DNA of 44,946 nt from Bacillota bacterium (lineage in GTDB: Bacteria > Bacillota > Clostridia > Clostridiales > Clostridiaceae), in the NCBI GenBank assembly GCA_023435985.1, contig JAEZKY010000039.1, positions 1-44,946 of the forward strand. Reading direction: 5' to 3'. Made by a program: the position numbers and the translations under genes. Below are positions 8,769-15,990 of this stretch, one piece after another (position 1 is the first letter of the stretch; each line of letters begins with the position of its first letter). The notes under the pieces were generated by a model. The model was not told the origin of the DNA and did not search any database. It saw only the letters and a program-made list of their open reading frames with translations.

Positions 8769-9056
8769 ATGAAAAATTTAGAGTATGAAATAGAATATTC
8801 TGATTTAGATGCTCAGAAGCTAATAAGAGAGAAACGTTTATTTGATTTAAAAATAATAGAAGCATATATTAAAGAATATAAAAAGGGCTTTAAAGTTAAA
8901 AGCATCAGTAAAACTCATAAAAATAGAACAAAATTTACGTATGTAAAAATTAATGATGATGATGAGTTAGATGATTATAAAAGATTCTTAATTGAAATGA
9001 TAAGAGAATATAATAATAAATATAATGAAAGAGTAACTATAGATGAGATAAGCTGA
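8769..9056 (+). CDS. Small conserved-looking protein of unknown function
   Basis: 95 aa, preceded by an excellent AGGAGGTG (8753-8760) with an eight-base gap. Rich in Lys and acidic residues, no membrane segment or Cys. The N-terminus (NLEYEIEYSDLDAQKLIREK) and a later KTHKNRTKFTYVKINDDDEL segment suggest a small alpha/beta fold. I do not recognise the family. It lies 156 bases after the hydrogenase and has its own terminator, so it could be a separate unit. Confidence 0.7.
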   Translation: MKNLEYEIEYSDLDAQKLIREKRLFDLKIIEAYIKEYKKGFKVKSISKTHKNRTKFTYVKINDDDELDDYKRFLIEMIREYNNKYNERVTIDEIS

Positions 9057-9078
9057 TAATTTGGTTGTTTGTAAATTT

Positions 9079-9114
9079 GGGGTAACCACTAAAATAATAT
9101 GGTTACCTCTTTTG
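9079..9114 (+). terminator. Terminator after the 95-aa gene
   Basis: GGTAACCA (9081-9088) pairs with TGGTTACC (9100-9107), extended by G:U pairs, followed by TCTTTTG. It lies 25 bases after the stop. Confidence 0.75.
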
Positions 9115-9287
9115 AATTTAATAGTAGGGAATATAAAAACTTATGCAATAATATAATTAACAATAATTCTAAATAATATGCAAATATATTAAATATATAT
9201 TATATTTATATGGGAAATTAATTTGAAGAGAAAAAATATGATATAATTTACTAATTAGCAATAAGTAAACCCAAAAGAAGAAAGAGA

Positions 9288-10205
9288 GTGAAAATAATAG
9301 TGAATATTAAGGAAAGAAGAAGAGGCATAATGCTAATACTTTTTGCAGCTATGCTATGGGGAGTATCAGGCACAGTTGCTCAATATTTATTTCAGCAAAA
9401 GGGCTTTAGTTCAGAATGGCTGGTGGATATTCGCTTATTAGTATCAGGAATAATTTTATTATTATATGGTTCTATAAAAGATAAAGGGAAGATATATGAA
9501 GTTTGGAAGACAAAACAGGGTCGTATCAATATTTTATTGTTTGGTATTGTAGGCATGTTAAGTGTTCAATATACATATTTTGCTGCAATTAAATATGGAA
9601 ATGCAGCAACAGCAACTATACTTCAATACTTATCACCGGTTATAATAACTTGTTATTTAGCCATTAGGATAAAAAAATGTCCAAGTTTACAAGAAATTAT
9701 AGGAATTGCGTTAGCGATGCTTGGGACATTTCTTATAATTACAAAAGGAAATATTTATAGCATAGCCATTTCTAAGACAGCATTATTTTGGGGGATTAGT
9801 TCTGCTTTTGCAGCAGCTTTTTATACAATTCAGCCTAAATATTTGTTGAAAAAGTTTGGCTCAACAAGTACTGTTGGGTGGGGGATGATTATTGGAGGAG
9901 TGACCTTTGCTTTTGTTCACAGCCCTTGGAGTTTTACAGGAGAATGGTCTGTAGAATCAATATTAGCAGTTATATTTGTAGTTTTATTTGGAACTTTAAT
10001 TGCATTCTATTGTTATTTGGAAAGTTTAAAATATGTACAAGCAACAGATGCAAGTATATTATCTTCTGCTGAACCATTATCCGCTGCTCTTTTATCTGTA
10101 TTATGGCTTAAGGTTTCTTTAGGAATGGCAGAGTGGATAGGAACCATCTTTATTATAGTTACAATAATAATGTTATCTTTTGTAAAGACTAATAAGCAAG
10201 AATAA
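9288..10205 (+). CDS. EamA/RhaT-type drug/metabolite transporter
   Basis: A 305-aa integral membrane protein with about ten hydrophobic segments arranged as two repeated halves (EamA domains, about 10-148 and 165-300). Signatures include AAMLWGVSGTVAQYLF near the N-terminus, NAATATILQYLSPVIITCYL before the mid-point and ATDASILSSAEPLSAALLSV in the second half. The family exports amino acids and other metabolites; the substrate cannot be told. Start is uncertain: GTG 9288, GTG 9300 or ATG 9330 are all in frame, with only purine-rich SD-like sequence upstream. It begins a run of three co-directional genes ending at signal peptidase; the next gene starts 25 bases after the stop. Confidence 0.88.
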   Translation: MKIIVNIKERRRGIMLILFAAMLWGVSGTVAQYLFQQKGFSSEWLVDIRLLVSGIILLLYGSIKDKGKIYEVWKTKQGRINILLFGIVGMLSVQYTYFAAIKYGNAATATILQYLSPVIITCYLAIRIKKCPSLQEIIGIALAMLGTFLIITKGNIYSIAISKTALFWGISSAFAAAFYTIQPKYLLKKFGSTSTVGWGMIIGGVTFAFVHSPWSFTGEWSVESILAVIFVVLFGTLIAFYCYLESLKYVQATDASILSSAEPLSAALLSVLWLKVSLGMAEWIGTIFIIVTIIMLSFVKTNKQE

Positions 10206-10230
10206 TAATAGGAATTAGCAGGAGGATTTT

Positions 10231-11025
10231 ATGGATAATAAAAAAATTCAATATCATATAAATAGAATTGCTAGATTTCTTGCAGTTAGAGATATTAATG
10301 ATTTAGAATACATAGAATTAGAAAGGATATTTGGAATAAAAAAAGTAGATATATTAGTGCTGCTAGGAAATTCTATTCCATACACAATAGAATGTGCAGT
10401 TAATGCTTATAAAAATAACTTATGTGATAAGATTTTAATTAATGGAGGAATAGGACATTCTACTGAGCTATTAAGAAATGAGATAAGAAAAGATAGCAGA
10501 TTGAATTTTATAGATGTTGAAAATAAAGCTGAAGCTGATATATTCTATGAAATTATGACCAAAATTTATAATGTAGATTCAGACAAAATTATTATTGAAA
10601 ACAAATCAACTAATTGTGGAGATAACGCAAAAAAAGCAATAGAATTATTAAAGGAGTTATCTATTTCATATAATTCACTACTTTTAATTCAAGACCCTAC
10701 TATGCAGCTTAGAACATATGCATCATTTTTGAAATATGTAGATATAAAAAATGTAAAAATAATAAACTATTCTCCATTTATTCCGAGTATTAATTGTGAC
10801 TTAATATTAAATAATAAAGATATTAATGGAATTTGGAATGAACAAAGATATTTTGAACTTATTATGGGAGAAATACCTAGATTAAAAGATGATGTGAATG
10901 GTTATGGGCCTAATGGGAAAAACTTTATTGCACACATAGATATTCCGATAGAAATAGAAAAAGATTATGAAGTATTAAAAAGTTTGGTTTATAACAACAA
11001 GTTTTCAGCAAGGTGTGAACTGTAG
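10231..11025 (+). CDS. DUF218 (YdcF/SanA/ElyC-like) protein
   Basis: 264 aa with an AGGAGG SD five bases before ATG. Central features match the DUF218 fold: VDILVLLGNSIPYTIECAV (about 45-63), a KILINGGIGHSTELLRNEI strand-turn (about 70-90), ENKSTNCGDNAKKAIELL (about 129-146) and LLIQDPTMQLRTYASF. No signal peptide or membrane helix is seen, so this is a soluble YdcF-like form rather than the membrane-anchored SanA/ElyC type. The biochemical role of cytosolic YdcF proteins is poorly known, with nucleotide or S-adenosylmethionine binding reported for E. coli YdcF. It is probably co-transcribed with the exporter and signal peptidase. Confidence 0.8.
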   Translation: MDNKKIQYHINRIARFLAVRDINDLEYIELERIFGIKKVDILVLLGNSIPYTIECAVNAYKNNLCDKILINGGIGHSTELLRNEIRKDSRLNFIDVENKAEADIFYEIMTKIYNVDSDKIIIENKSTNCGDNAKKAIELLKELSISYNSLLLIQDPTMQLRTYASFLKYVDIKNVKIINYSPFIPSINCDLILNNKDINGIWNEQRYFELIMGEIPRLKDDVNGYGPNGKNFIAHIDIPIEIEKDYEVLKSLVYNNKFSARCEL

Positions 11026-11042
11026 AGCAGGAGGGTTTTATT

Positions 11043-11585
11043 TTGGAAGAAAATATTCAAGTAAAGGATAGGAATACAAAGAAATATAAGTTTATTAAGG
11101 AATGGGTAGTGCCAATATTAAGTGCTTTAGTTATAGCCTTTCTATTAAAACATTTTGTATTCTTTAATGTTTATGTACCAACAGGTTCAATGATTCCAAC
11201 TATAAATAAAGATGATAAAGTAATAGTTACGAGAATATTCAGCCTTAATAGTCTAAAAAGAGGAGATATAATAGTGTTCGACTCTGATGAACTTGGAGAA
11301 ACACTAGTAAAAAGATTAATAGGGATTCCTGGAGATAAAGTAGATATAAAAAACGGAGAAGTGTTTATAAATGGATCTAAGATAGAAGAAGATTATGTGA
11401 AAAATAAAGATAAATATAATGGATCTTTTGAAGTTCCACAAGGAAAATACTTTTTCTTAGGGGATAATAGGCCGATATCAAATGATGCAAGATTCTGGGG
11501 AAATCATTATATAGATGGGTCTAAAATAGAAGGAAAAGCACAATTTGTATTCTATCCATTTAATGATTTTGGCAAATTAAAATAA
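11043..11585 (+). CDS. lepB: Signal peptidase I
   Basis: A 180-aa type I signal peptidase anchored by one N-terminal helix (about 22-41) with the catalytic domain outside the membrane. It removes signal peptides of secreted proteins such as the subtilisin-like protease in this window. Catalytic Ser49 lies in PTGSMIPT and the Lys general base, Lys90, in LVKRLIGIPGD; GDNRPISNDARFWG near the end is box E. The start is a TTG (11043) preceded by AGGAGGG (11027-11034); no ATG or GTG lies upstream in frame near this SD. Last gene before a strong terminator. Confidence 0.93.
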   Translation: MEENIQVKDRNTKKYKFIKEWVVPILSALVIAFLLKHFVFFNVYVPTGSMIPTINKDDKVIVTRIFSLNSLKRGDIIVFDSDELGETLVKRLIGIPGDKVDIKNGEVFINGSKIEEDYVKNKDKYNGSFEVPQGKYFFLGDNRPISNDARFWGNHYIDGSKIEGKAQFVFYPFNDFGKLK

Positions 11586-11586
11586 T

Positions 11587-11615
11587 AAAATGCAGCTTAT
11601 CTAAGGCTGCATTTT
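11587..11615 (+). terminator. Terminator after lepB
   Basis: Perfect 10-bp repeat AAAATGCAGC / GCTGCATTTT (11587-11596, 11606-11615) directly after the stop codon. Confidence 0.85.
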
Positions 11616-11710
11616 ATTATTTCAATAGGAGCGCATTAAAAAAGTAGCTTTTAAGATTATTATTTCATATTTTGTTGTATAGAAATAATTTTAAGAAGGA
11701 AGTTATAAAT

Positions 11711-12151
11711 ATGTTAAAAACAATCTTAAAACCAATAGAAGTAATATTAAAAAGCAGGATAGAACAATCAGGATTAAAAGATGAATTTGCAAAGTATCCA
11801 GAGTACGTTACAAAAGCAAAAGAAATTTGGGATATGATAGATAAAGATTTTGGAATTTCAAATACAATAGAGAATATGTTGAAGATAAAAATAGATAAAT
11901 TTGATGAAACATTAAATAAAAAGTTTCCGGAATTGAAAAGTGAGGATATTACTAAATTAAAAGAAAGTATAATTGGTGAATTTAATGAAAGTAAAGGTAA
12001 AATATTAAATCAAGTTTATGCTTTTAAAGAATTACAGGACCTTTATACTAAGTTACAAGAAGAAAATGGAAAACTTAAAGAACAGTTAGGGAAAATTCAA
12101 GAAGCATTACCTTCAAATATTAATCAAGAATCTATTAAAGATAAAAAGTAA
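11711..12151 (+). CDS. Unknown coiled-coil protein
   Basis: 146 aa; ATG 11711 follows AAGAAGGAAG at good spacing. An in-frame upstream start at 11672 has no SD and is not preferred. The protein is highly charged, with helical heptad-like stretches at about 75-135 (KLKESIIGEFNESKGK, then KLQEENGKLKEQLGKIQEAL), and no Cys or membrane segment. The shape resembles phasin-like or apolipoprotein-like helical proteins, but I do not recognise the family. Confidence 0.72.
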   Translation: MLKTILKPIEVILKSRIEQSGLKDEFAKYPEYVTKAKEIWDMIDKDFGISNTIENMLKIKIDKFDETLNKKFPELKSEDITKLKESIIGEFNESKGKILNQVYAFKELQDLYTKLQEENGKLKEQLGKIQEALPSNINQESIKDKK

Positions 12152-12237
12152 AACTTGTTGTAATGAAGGAGGAATACAATAAGGTTTAAGGGGGAACAAT
12201 CTCTGAATTTGTGCATATATTATTCTTAGTATTATGA

Positions 12238-12272
12238 ATTAGTGTAACAGTTTAGATTACTGCTACACTAAT
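12238..12272 (+). terminator. Hairpin downstream of the coiled-coil gene
   Basis: ATTAGTGTAACAGT (12238-12251) pairs with ACTGCTACACTAAT (12259-12272) with one mismatch and a seven-base loop. No long U-run follows directly; the T-run appears only after the second hairpin at 12366-12396. Confidence 0.5.
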
Positions 12273-12365
12273 AATCTAATATTTTCATTGTAATCCTCCA
12301 TAGCATTGCAGTAATCCTATTATTTAAATTGTAATGCAGACTTTTTAAAATCTTCTTCATAATTT

Positions 12366-12405
12366 AGGATGGTAGACAATATTTGTTTGCTATCCTTAGT
12401 TTTTT
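12366..12405 (+). terminator. Second hairpin with T-run
   Basis: AGGATGGTAGACAA and TTGTTTGCTATCCT can pair with G:U wobble, and a run of seven to eight T follows near 12399-12405. It looks like the real end of the transcript from the left. Confidence 0.5.
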
Positions 12406-12457
12406 TGTGTGTAATAAAAATTTATTGCAACAAGTTTAAACTCTATTTTGGATTAAT

Positions 12458-12673
12458 TTAATTAGTCTTTTTCTCTATAAAGTACAAAAAAACTTTAACA
12501 GGATCTACAGTAAGTTCTTTTGATAATTTTAAAATAAGATTAACATTTGGATTACAAAGAGAAGGGTGTTTTTCTAATTTCGATAAATAACCTTTGCTAA
12601 TTCCCAAATTTTTAGCTAATTTTGACTGAGTAATTCTTTTTTCTTGCCTCGTTTCTTTTATCATATTTATCAC
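12458..12673 (-). CDS. Small XRE-family helix-turn-helix regulator
   Basis: 71 aa, essentially a single HTH_3 domain: KRITQSKLAKNLGISKGYLS (about residues 12-31) is the helix-turn-helix and PNVNLILKLSKELTVDPVKV the closing helices. SD GAGGTGATAAAT precedes ATG on the minus strand. It resembles small SinR-like or phage-type repressors without a second domain. It is divergent from the Spo0E-like gene 388 bases away and probably autoregulates through the repeat at 12702-12724. Confidence 0.85.
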   Translation of the reverse strand: MINMIKETRQEKRITQSKLAKNLGISKGYLSKLEKHPSLCNPNVNLILKLSKELTVDPVKVFLYFIEKKTN

Positions 12674-13060
12674 CTCGTATTATCACGCTCAAAAATGGTC
12701 GAAAGTTTCCTGGGAGTAAACTTTTTTTGTTGTATAATGTTTTATAAGGGATAATCATTAAATATAAAGTTTCTAAAGAAGCTTAAATTCATGTATTTTC
12801 TACAACAAGAATATTGTATAACTTTTTACTTGTCACTAATTAAGTTTTTTTGACAATAAAGTAAAAATAAGTTGTTATGACTCGGATTTTTATTGTGTGA
12901 TTTTATATACAGTTTTGAGAGCCTAATAAATTAAAAAAATTTATAATTCAAAATGCATGAAATGTAATATTGTACATGCTAGAGCATCAATGGAAAACAA
13001 TAGCATATTTAATTTTTGCAGAATTCCCATTATTTAAATAAGCTTATCTGGAGAGTGAAT
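12674..13060. other. Long divergent spacer between XRE and Spo0E-like genes
   Basis: 387 bases without a recognisable gene. Contents: AAAGTTT...AAACTTT repeat (12702-12724), a TATAAT on the plus strand at 12733-12738, a second possible promoter with TTGACA at 12850-12855 and TGTTAT at 12873-12878, and an SD-like GGAGAG before ATG 13061. The distance from promoter to gene would leave a leader of about 180 bases in which I do not recognise a riboswitch. Confidence 0.45.
12702..12724. promoter_or_regulatory. Candidate operator of the XRE regulator
   Basis: AAAGTTT (12702-12708) and AAACTTT (12718-12724) form an inverted repeat around nine bases, just upstream of the XRE start and next to TATAAT (12733-12738). 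Position and symmetry suggest autoregulation; no experimental consensus is known to me. Confidence 0.3.
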
Positions 13061-13216
13061 ATGAAGGAGAATAAGAAACTTAATGAATTGAGAGAAGAAT
13101 TGAACGAGATGATAAATAATAACTTGGATCCGAAAGAAATTTTAAAGGTAAGCCAAGAATTAGATATTTATATAGTGGAAGAAATGAAAAAAGACTCTGA
13201 AATATTGAATGAATAA
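13061..13216 (+). CDS. Spo0E-like aspartyl-phosphate phosphatase
   Basis: 51 aa. Two helices joined by a short loop carry the Spo0E-family signature SQELD at residues 31-35 within EILKVSQELDIYIVEEM. Family members remove phosphate from Spo0A (or a related response regulator) and so delay sporulation; in solvent-forming clostridia this would also affect solvent genes. I chose ATG 13061, after CTGGAGAG at suitable distance, rather than an in-frame start at 13016 with no SD. It is followed at once by a terminator. Possible regulation by the neighbouring XRE protein is only positional. Confidence 0.85.
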   Translation: MKENKKLNELREELNEMINNNLDPKEILKVSQELDIYIVEEMKKDSEILNE

Positions 13217-13223
13217 TTAAAAC

Positions 13224-13250
13224 AAGAAGCAAATAATATATTTGCTTCTT
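13224..13250 (+). terminator. Terminator after the Spo0E-like gene
   Basis: Perfect 10-bp stem AAGAAGCAAA / TTTGCTTCTT (13224-13233, 13241-13250), eight bases after the stop, with ATTAATTTT following. Confidence 0.8.
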
Positions 13251-13511
13251 ATTAATTTTGGGAAATATACTTTCTTGTTAGAAATAATAGTAGTCATAAA
13301 TTTGTTATCATTTATAATTTTAATGAAATTTGATATATAAAAAGAAAACAATGTAATAAGAATTATGATTAAATATATTTCATTAGTTTTATGGAAATAG
13401 AGGATTATGCGTATTTTTGCAGAAATAAATACTTATAAAGAAAAAATATATCAAAAGAAAAAGAAATCTGTAAATAAAATTTACAAAGGGATAAAAATGG
13501 GAGGAATTTTA

Positions 13512-14189
13512 ATGAACAAAGGAATTGTTTTATTCGCAACAGATGATGAAAATATTATTAAGGATGTTAAAGGGAAAATAGAGATATCTAAAAATGAAAG
13601 TAAGCTAATTAAAAATACAAGCAGGAATATAATTGAGCATTTATTTAAGATTATTGAAAAGAATATAAATGAGGGAAAGAAGTTTGAGTGTGAATTTGAA
13701 AAAGGGTTTTGCAAGATTTATGATGATAATATAAGTGCAGAAATTGAGGAAACAGATGTAAACAATTTAGCAGAAAAAATTTTAACTTTTGTAGGTGATT
13801 ATAATAAAAATTTTGAAATTGAAAAGAAAATTTCACTACCAGAAGATTATAAAATTAAAATTAATTCAGAATTATTTTCTTCATTTTTAAAATATGTATT
13901 TAGGTTTAGTATAAATTCGCAGGATAGTTATGTGATGAGAATAAATTCGGATATGAACTGTGTTGTAAATAAGGAAATTGTTAATTTAATAATAAGTATA
14001 GTTGATAAAACTAATGAAAAATCATTCAAGAATAGCAGCATTGATAATCTAAACCAGGAAAGATTAGAGTTTATTAATGTATTTATGAATCAATTACTTG
14101 AATCTTGTGATGGTAAATTTAGAATTAATAAAATTGATGCAAAATTAACAATTGAGATACATTTGATAAAGGAAATAGAGAAAAAATAA
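13512..14189 (+). CDS. Unknown 225-aa protein
   Basis: ATG 13512 follows GGGAGGAATTTTA, an excellent SD; the longer frame from 13407 has no SD and an unusual Lys-rich N-terminus, so I reject it. No membrane segment. The N-terminal GIVLFATDDENIIKDVKGKI could be a beta-alpha unit; a mid-protein Lys/Asn-rich stretch and a C-terminal alternating strand pattern (GKFRINKIDAKLTIEIHLIK) complete it. The strand order near the end loosely recalls histidine-kinase-type ATPase folds, but no N- or G-box is visible. I do not recognise the family. Flanked by terminators, so it is monocistronic. Confidence 0.7.
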   Translation: MNKGIVLFATDDENIIKDVKGKIEISKNESKLIKNTSRNIIEHLFKIIEKNINEGKKFECEFEKGFCKIYDDNISAEIEETDVNNLAEKILTFVGDYNKNFEIEKKISLPEDYKIKINSELFSSFLKYVFRFSINSQDSYVMRINSDMNCVVNKEIVNLIISIVDKTNEKSFKNSSIDNLNQERLEFINVFMNQLLESCDGKFRINKIDAKLTIEIHLIKEIEKK

Positions 14190-14201
14190 TATTTAACTTA
14201 T

Positions 14202-14243
14202 AAGAATAGTCTGAGCATATAATGAAATACAGACTATTCTTTT
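14202..14243 (+). terminator. Terminator after the 225-aa gene
   Basis: Twelve-bp stem AAGAATAGTCTG / CAGACTATTCTT (14202-14213, 14230-14241) followed by TT, 13 bases past the stop. Confidence 0.8.
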
Positions 14244-14442
14244 GACTATAGATATAGTAGTTATGTTAATTGTTAGATTTTTTATTCTTTTCTTTAACAG
14301 GAATTAAAAATTATAATAATTATATTTTAATAGGAAATAATTAATATACAATCTATTATATATGATATAATATTTAATATCACTTAATACAGTGTTAACT
14401 AGTAGAAGATATATAACAACTTAGGAGGGAAATTATCAATAT

Positions 14443-15735
14443 ATGGTAACTATAATAAATATTATCATTGCAATCTTACTTGTATTAATGAATGGTTTTT
14501 TTGTGGCAACAGAATTTGCAATGGTTAAGGTAAGAAAATCAAGGGTAGAAACACTAGCGCTAGAAGGAAGTAGAAATGCAAAGTATACTCTAAAGGTCGT
14601 TAAAGATTTAAACTCATATTTATCTGCATGTCAGCTGGGAATAACCTTAGCTTCATTAGGACTTGGTTGGATTGGAGAACCGGCAGTTTCAGAGGCACTT
14701 AGCCCATTGTTTAGTTTGTTAAACTTATCAGAGAATACTGTTCATTCAATTTCTTTTGTTTTAGGTTTTTCAATCATAACTGGACTTCATATTGTGCTTG
14801 GAGAACTCGCACCTAAGTCATTAGCAATTATAAATACAGAAAGTATAGCAATGTTTACGGCTTTTCCGCTTATAGCATTTTATAGATTAACTTATCCAAT
14901 AATGTGGACTTTTAACCATAGTACTAATTTAGTATTAAGAATATTTGGAATTTCACAAGTTGAAGAACATGAAGCAGCACATACAGATGAAGAAATAAAG
15001 CTTTTAGTAGAGGATAGCTACAAGCATGGACTAATAGATCAAACAGAGTTAACTTTTGTAGATAACATATTTGATTTTTCAGAAAAAACTGTAAGAGAGA
15101 TTATGATACCGCGTACTGATATGGCCTGTATTTTCATTGAAGATACCTTTGATGAAATTATTGAATATGTCTTAAAAGAACAATTAACTAGATATCCAGT
15201 ATGTAGAGACAGCAAAGATAATGTTATTGGTTTTATACATATTAAGGATTTATTTAAACTTAAATTTGAGGGTAATGAAAACATAGAAGAAATCATTAGA
15301 GAGATAAAGTTTGTTCCAGAATCATTATCAATTAGCGAATTATTTAAGACCTTTAAAAAAGAAAAAGCGCAAATGGCCATAATTATTGATGAATTTGGAG
15401 GAACCTCAGGACTAGTAACTACTGAAGATATTCTAGAAGAGATAGTTGGTGAGATTCAAGATGAATTTGATGATGATGTGGAAGAAGAGGTAAGAAAAAA
15501 TGAAAACGGAAGCTATGTCGTAGATGGAAGAGTTCATATTGGAGATATTAATGAACTTTTAAATATAGAGATTGAAGTTGAAAACATTGATACTATTGGA
15601 GGATGGATTTATTCACAGTTAAAATCATATCCTAAGCCTAAGGAAAAGGTTTCTTATGAAGAGTATGAATTTATTATTTTAAAATGCGATAGAAAGAGAA
15701 TAAGTCAGGTGCTAATTAAAAAGATAAGTGAGTAA
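14443..15735 (+). CDS. CNNM/CorC-type membrane protein (DUF21-CBS-CorC_HlyC)
   Basis: 430 aa in the three-part order of the hemolysin C/YtfL/CorC group. A DUF21 domain with four hydrophobic segments (1-190) contains NGFFVATEFAMVKVRKSR and a GELAPKSLAI motif. A CBS pair (about 205-335) carries MIPRTDMACI and a GTSGLVTTEDILEEIVG end. The C-terminal transporter-associated domain (about 345-425) contains GSYVVDGRVHIGDINELL. Members are linked to magnesium/cobalt efflux or membrane ion homeostasis. The SD AGGAGGG lies 13 bases before ATG, longer than ideal, with no better start. The older name 'hemolysin' is not well supported for this architecture. Confidence 0.9.
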   Translation: MVTIINIIIAILLVLMNGFFVATEFAMVKVRKSRVETLALEGSRNAKYTLKVVKDLNSYLSACQLGITLASLGLGWIGEPAVSEALSPLFSLLNLSENTVHSISFVLGFSIITGLHIVLGELAPKSLAIINTESIAMFTAFPLIAFYRLTYPIMWTFNHSTNLVLRIFGISQVEEHEAAHTDEEIKLLVEDSYKHGLIDQTELTFVDNIFDFSEKTVREIMIPRTDMACIFIEDTFDEIIEYVLKEQLTRYPVCRDSKDNVIGFIHIKDLFKLKFEGNENIEEIIREIKFVPESLSISELFKTFKKEKAQMAIIIDEFGGTSGLVTTEDILEEIVGEIQDEFDDDVEEEVRKNENGSYVVDGRVHIGDINELLNIEIEVENIDTIGGWIYSQLKSYPKPKEKVSYEEYEFIILKCDRKRISQVLIKKISE

Positions 15736-15771
15736 TAAAGAATTTACCTATTAATATAGAAAATATATAGA

Positions 15772-15927
15772 GCACAATCAAATAAATAATAAGTCCATTT
15801 GCCAGCCTATTTTCAATCATCCTACGGCGACAAATTAATCTAATAGCCCGCTATGAGGGCAATTTGTCTTCTTGCATGATGAAAAATATCCATGGCAACT
15901 TTGGACTTGTTATTTATTTTCATGTGC
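15772..15927. mobile_element. Full copy of a palindromic MITE-like repeat with GGCAC ends
   Basis: 156 bases with no coding content. Imperfect terminal inverted repeats of about 35 bases: the left end starts GCACAATCAAATAAATAATA and the right end, read on the other strand, starts GCACATGAAAATAAATAACA; both continue into AAGTCCA and TGCCA-like sequence. Inside lies a nested stem GACAAATT (15829-15836) / AATTTGTC (15861-15868) with inner GCCC (15846-15849) / GGGC (15857-15860). The whole unit could fold as one long hairpin. It lies between convergent genes. Parts recur at 18508, 29966 and 43555, which identifies it as a dispersed repeat. No clear target duplication is visible. Confidence 0.75.
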
Positions 15928-15935
15928 CTAAACTT

Positions 15936-15987
15936 AAAAAATGATATTACTTTTGATTAAATTAAAATCAAAGTAATATCATTTTTT
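15936..15987. terminator. Bidirectional terminator between CorC-like and AraC genes
   Basis: About 21-bp near-perfect stem (AAAAATGATATTACTTT... pairing with ...AAAGTAATATCATTTTT, one extra T) with A-run before and T-run after, suitable for both converging transcripts. Confidence 0.85.
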
Positions 15988-15990
15988 CAT

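Larger units (their letters stand above)
12152..12457 (+). other. Spacer with SD lacking a start codon and two hairpins
   Basis: 306 bases between the coiled-coil gene and the convergent XRE gene. A strong SD (AAGGAGG, about 12168-12174) is followed at normal distance by ATA rather than ATG; the frame from that ATA runs about 16 codons, so this looks like the start of a lost gene. Two hairpins follow: 12238-12272, and 12366-12396 (AGGATGGTAGACAA pairing with TTGTTTGCTATCCT through G:U pairs) trailed by a GTTTTTTT run. Confidence 0.5.

Noticed and set aside
12698..12704. GGTCGAA, near-Spo0A box before the XRE gene
   Set aside because: One mismatch in a seven-base motif; not distinguishable from chance.
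13407..13511. N-terminal extension of the 225-aa protein
   Set aside because: No SD, Lys-rich non-typical sequence; ATG 13512 has GGGAGG.
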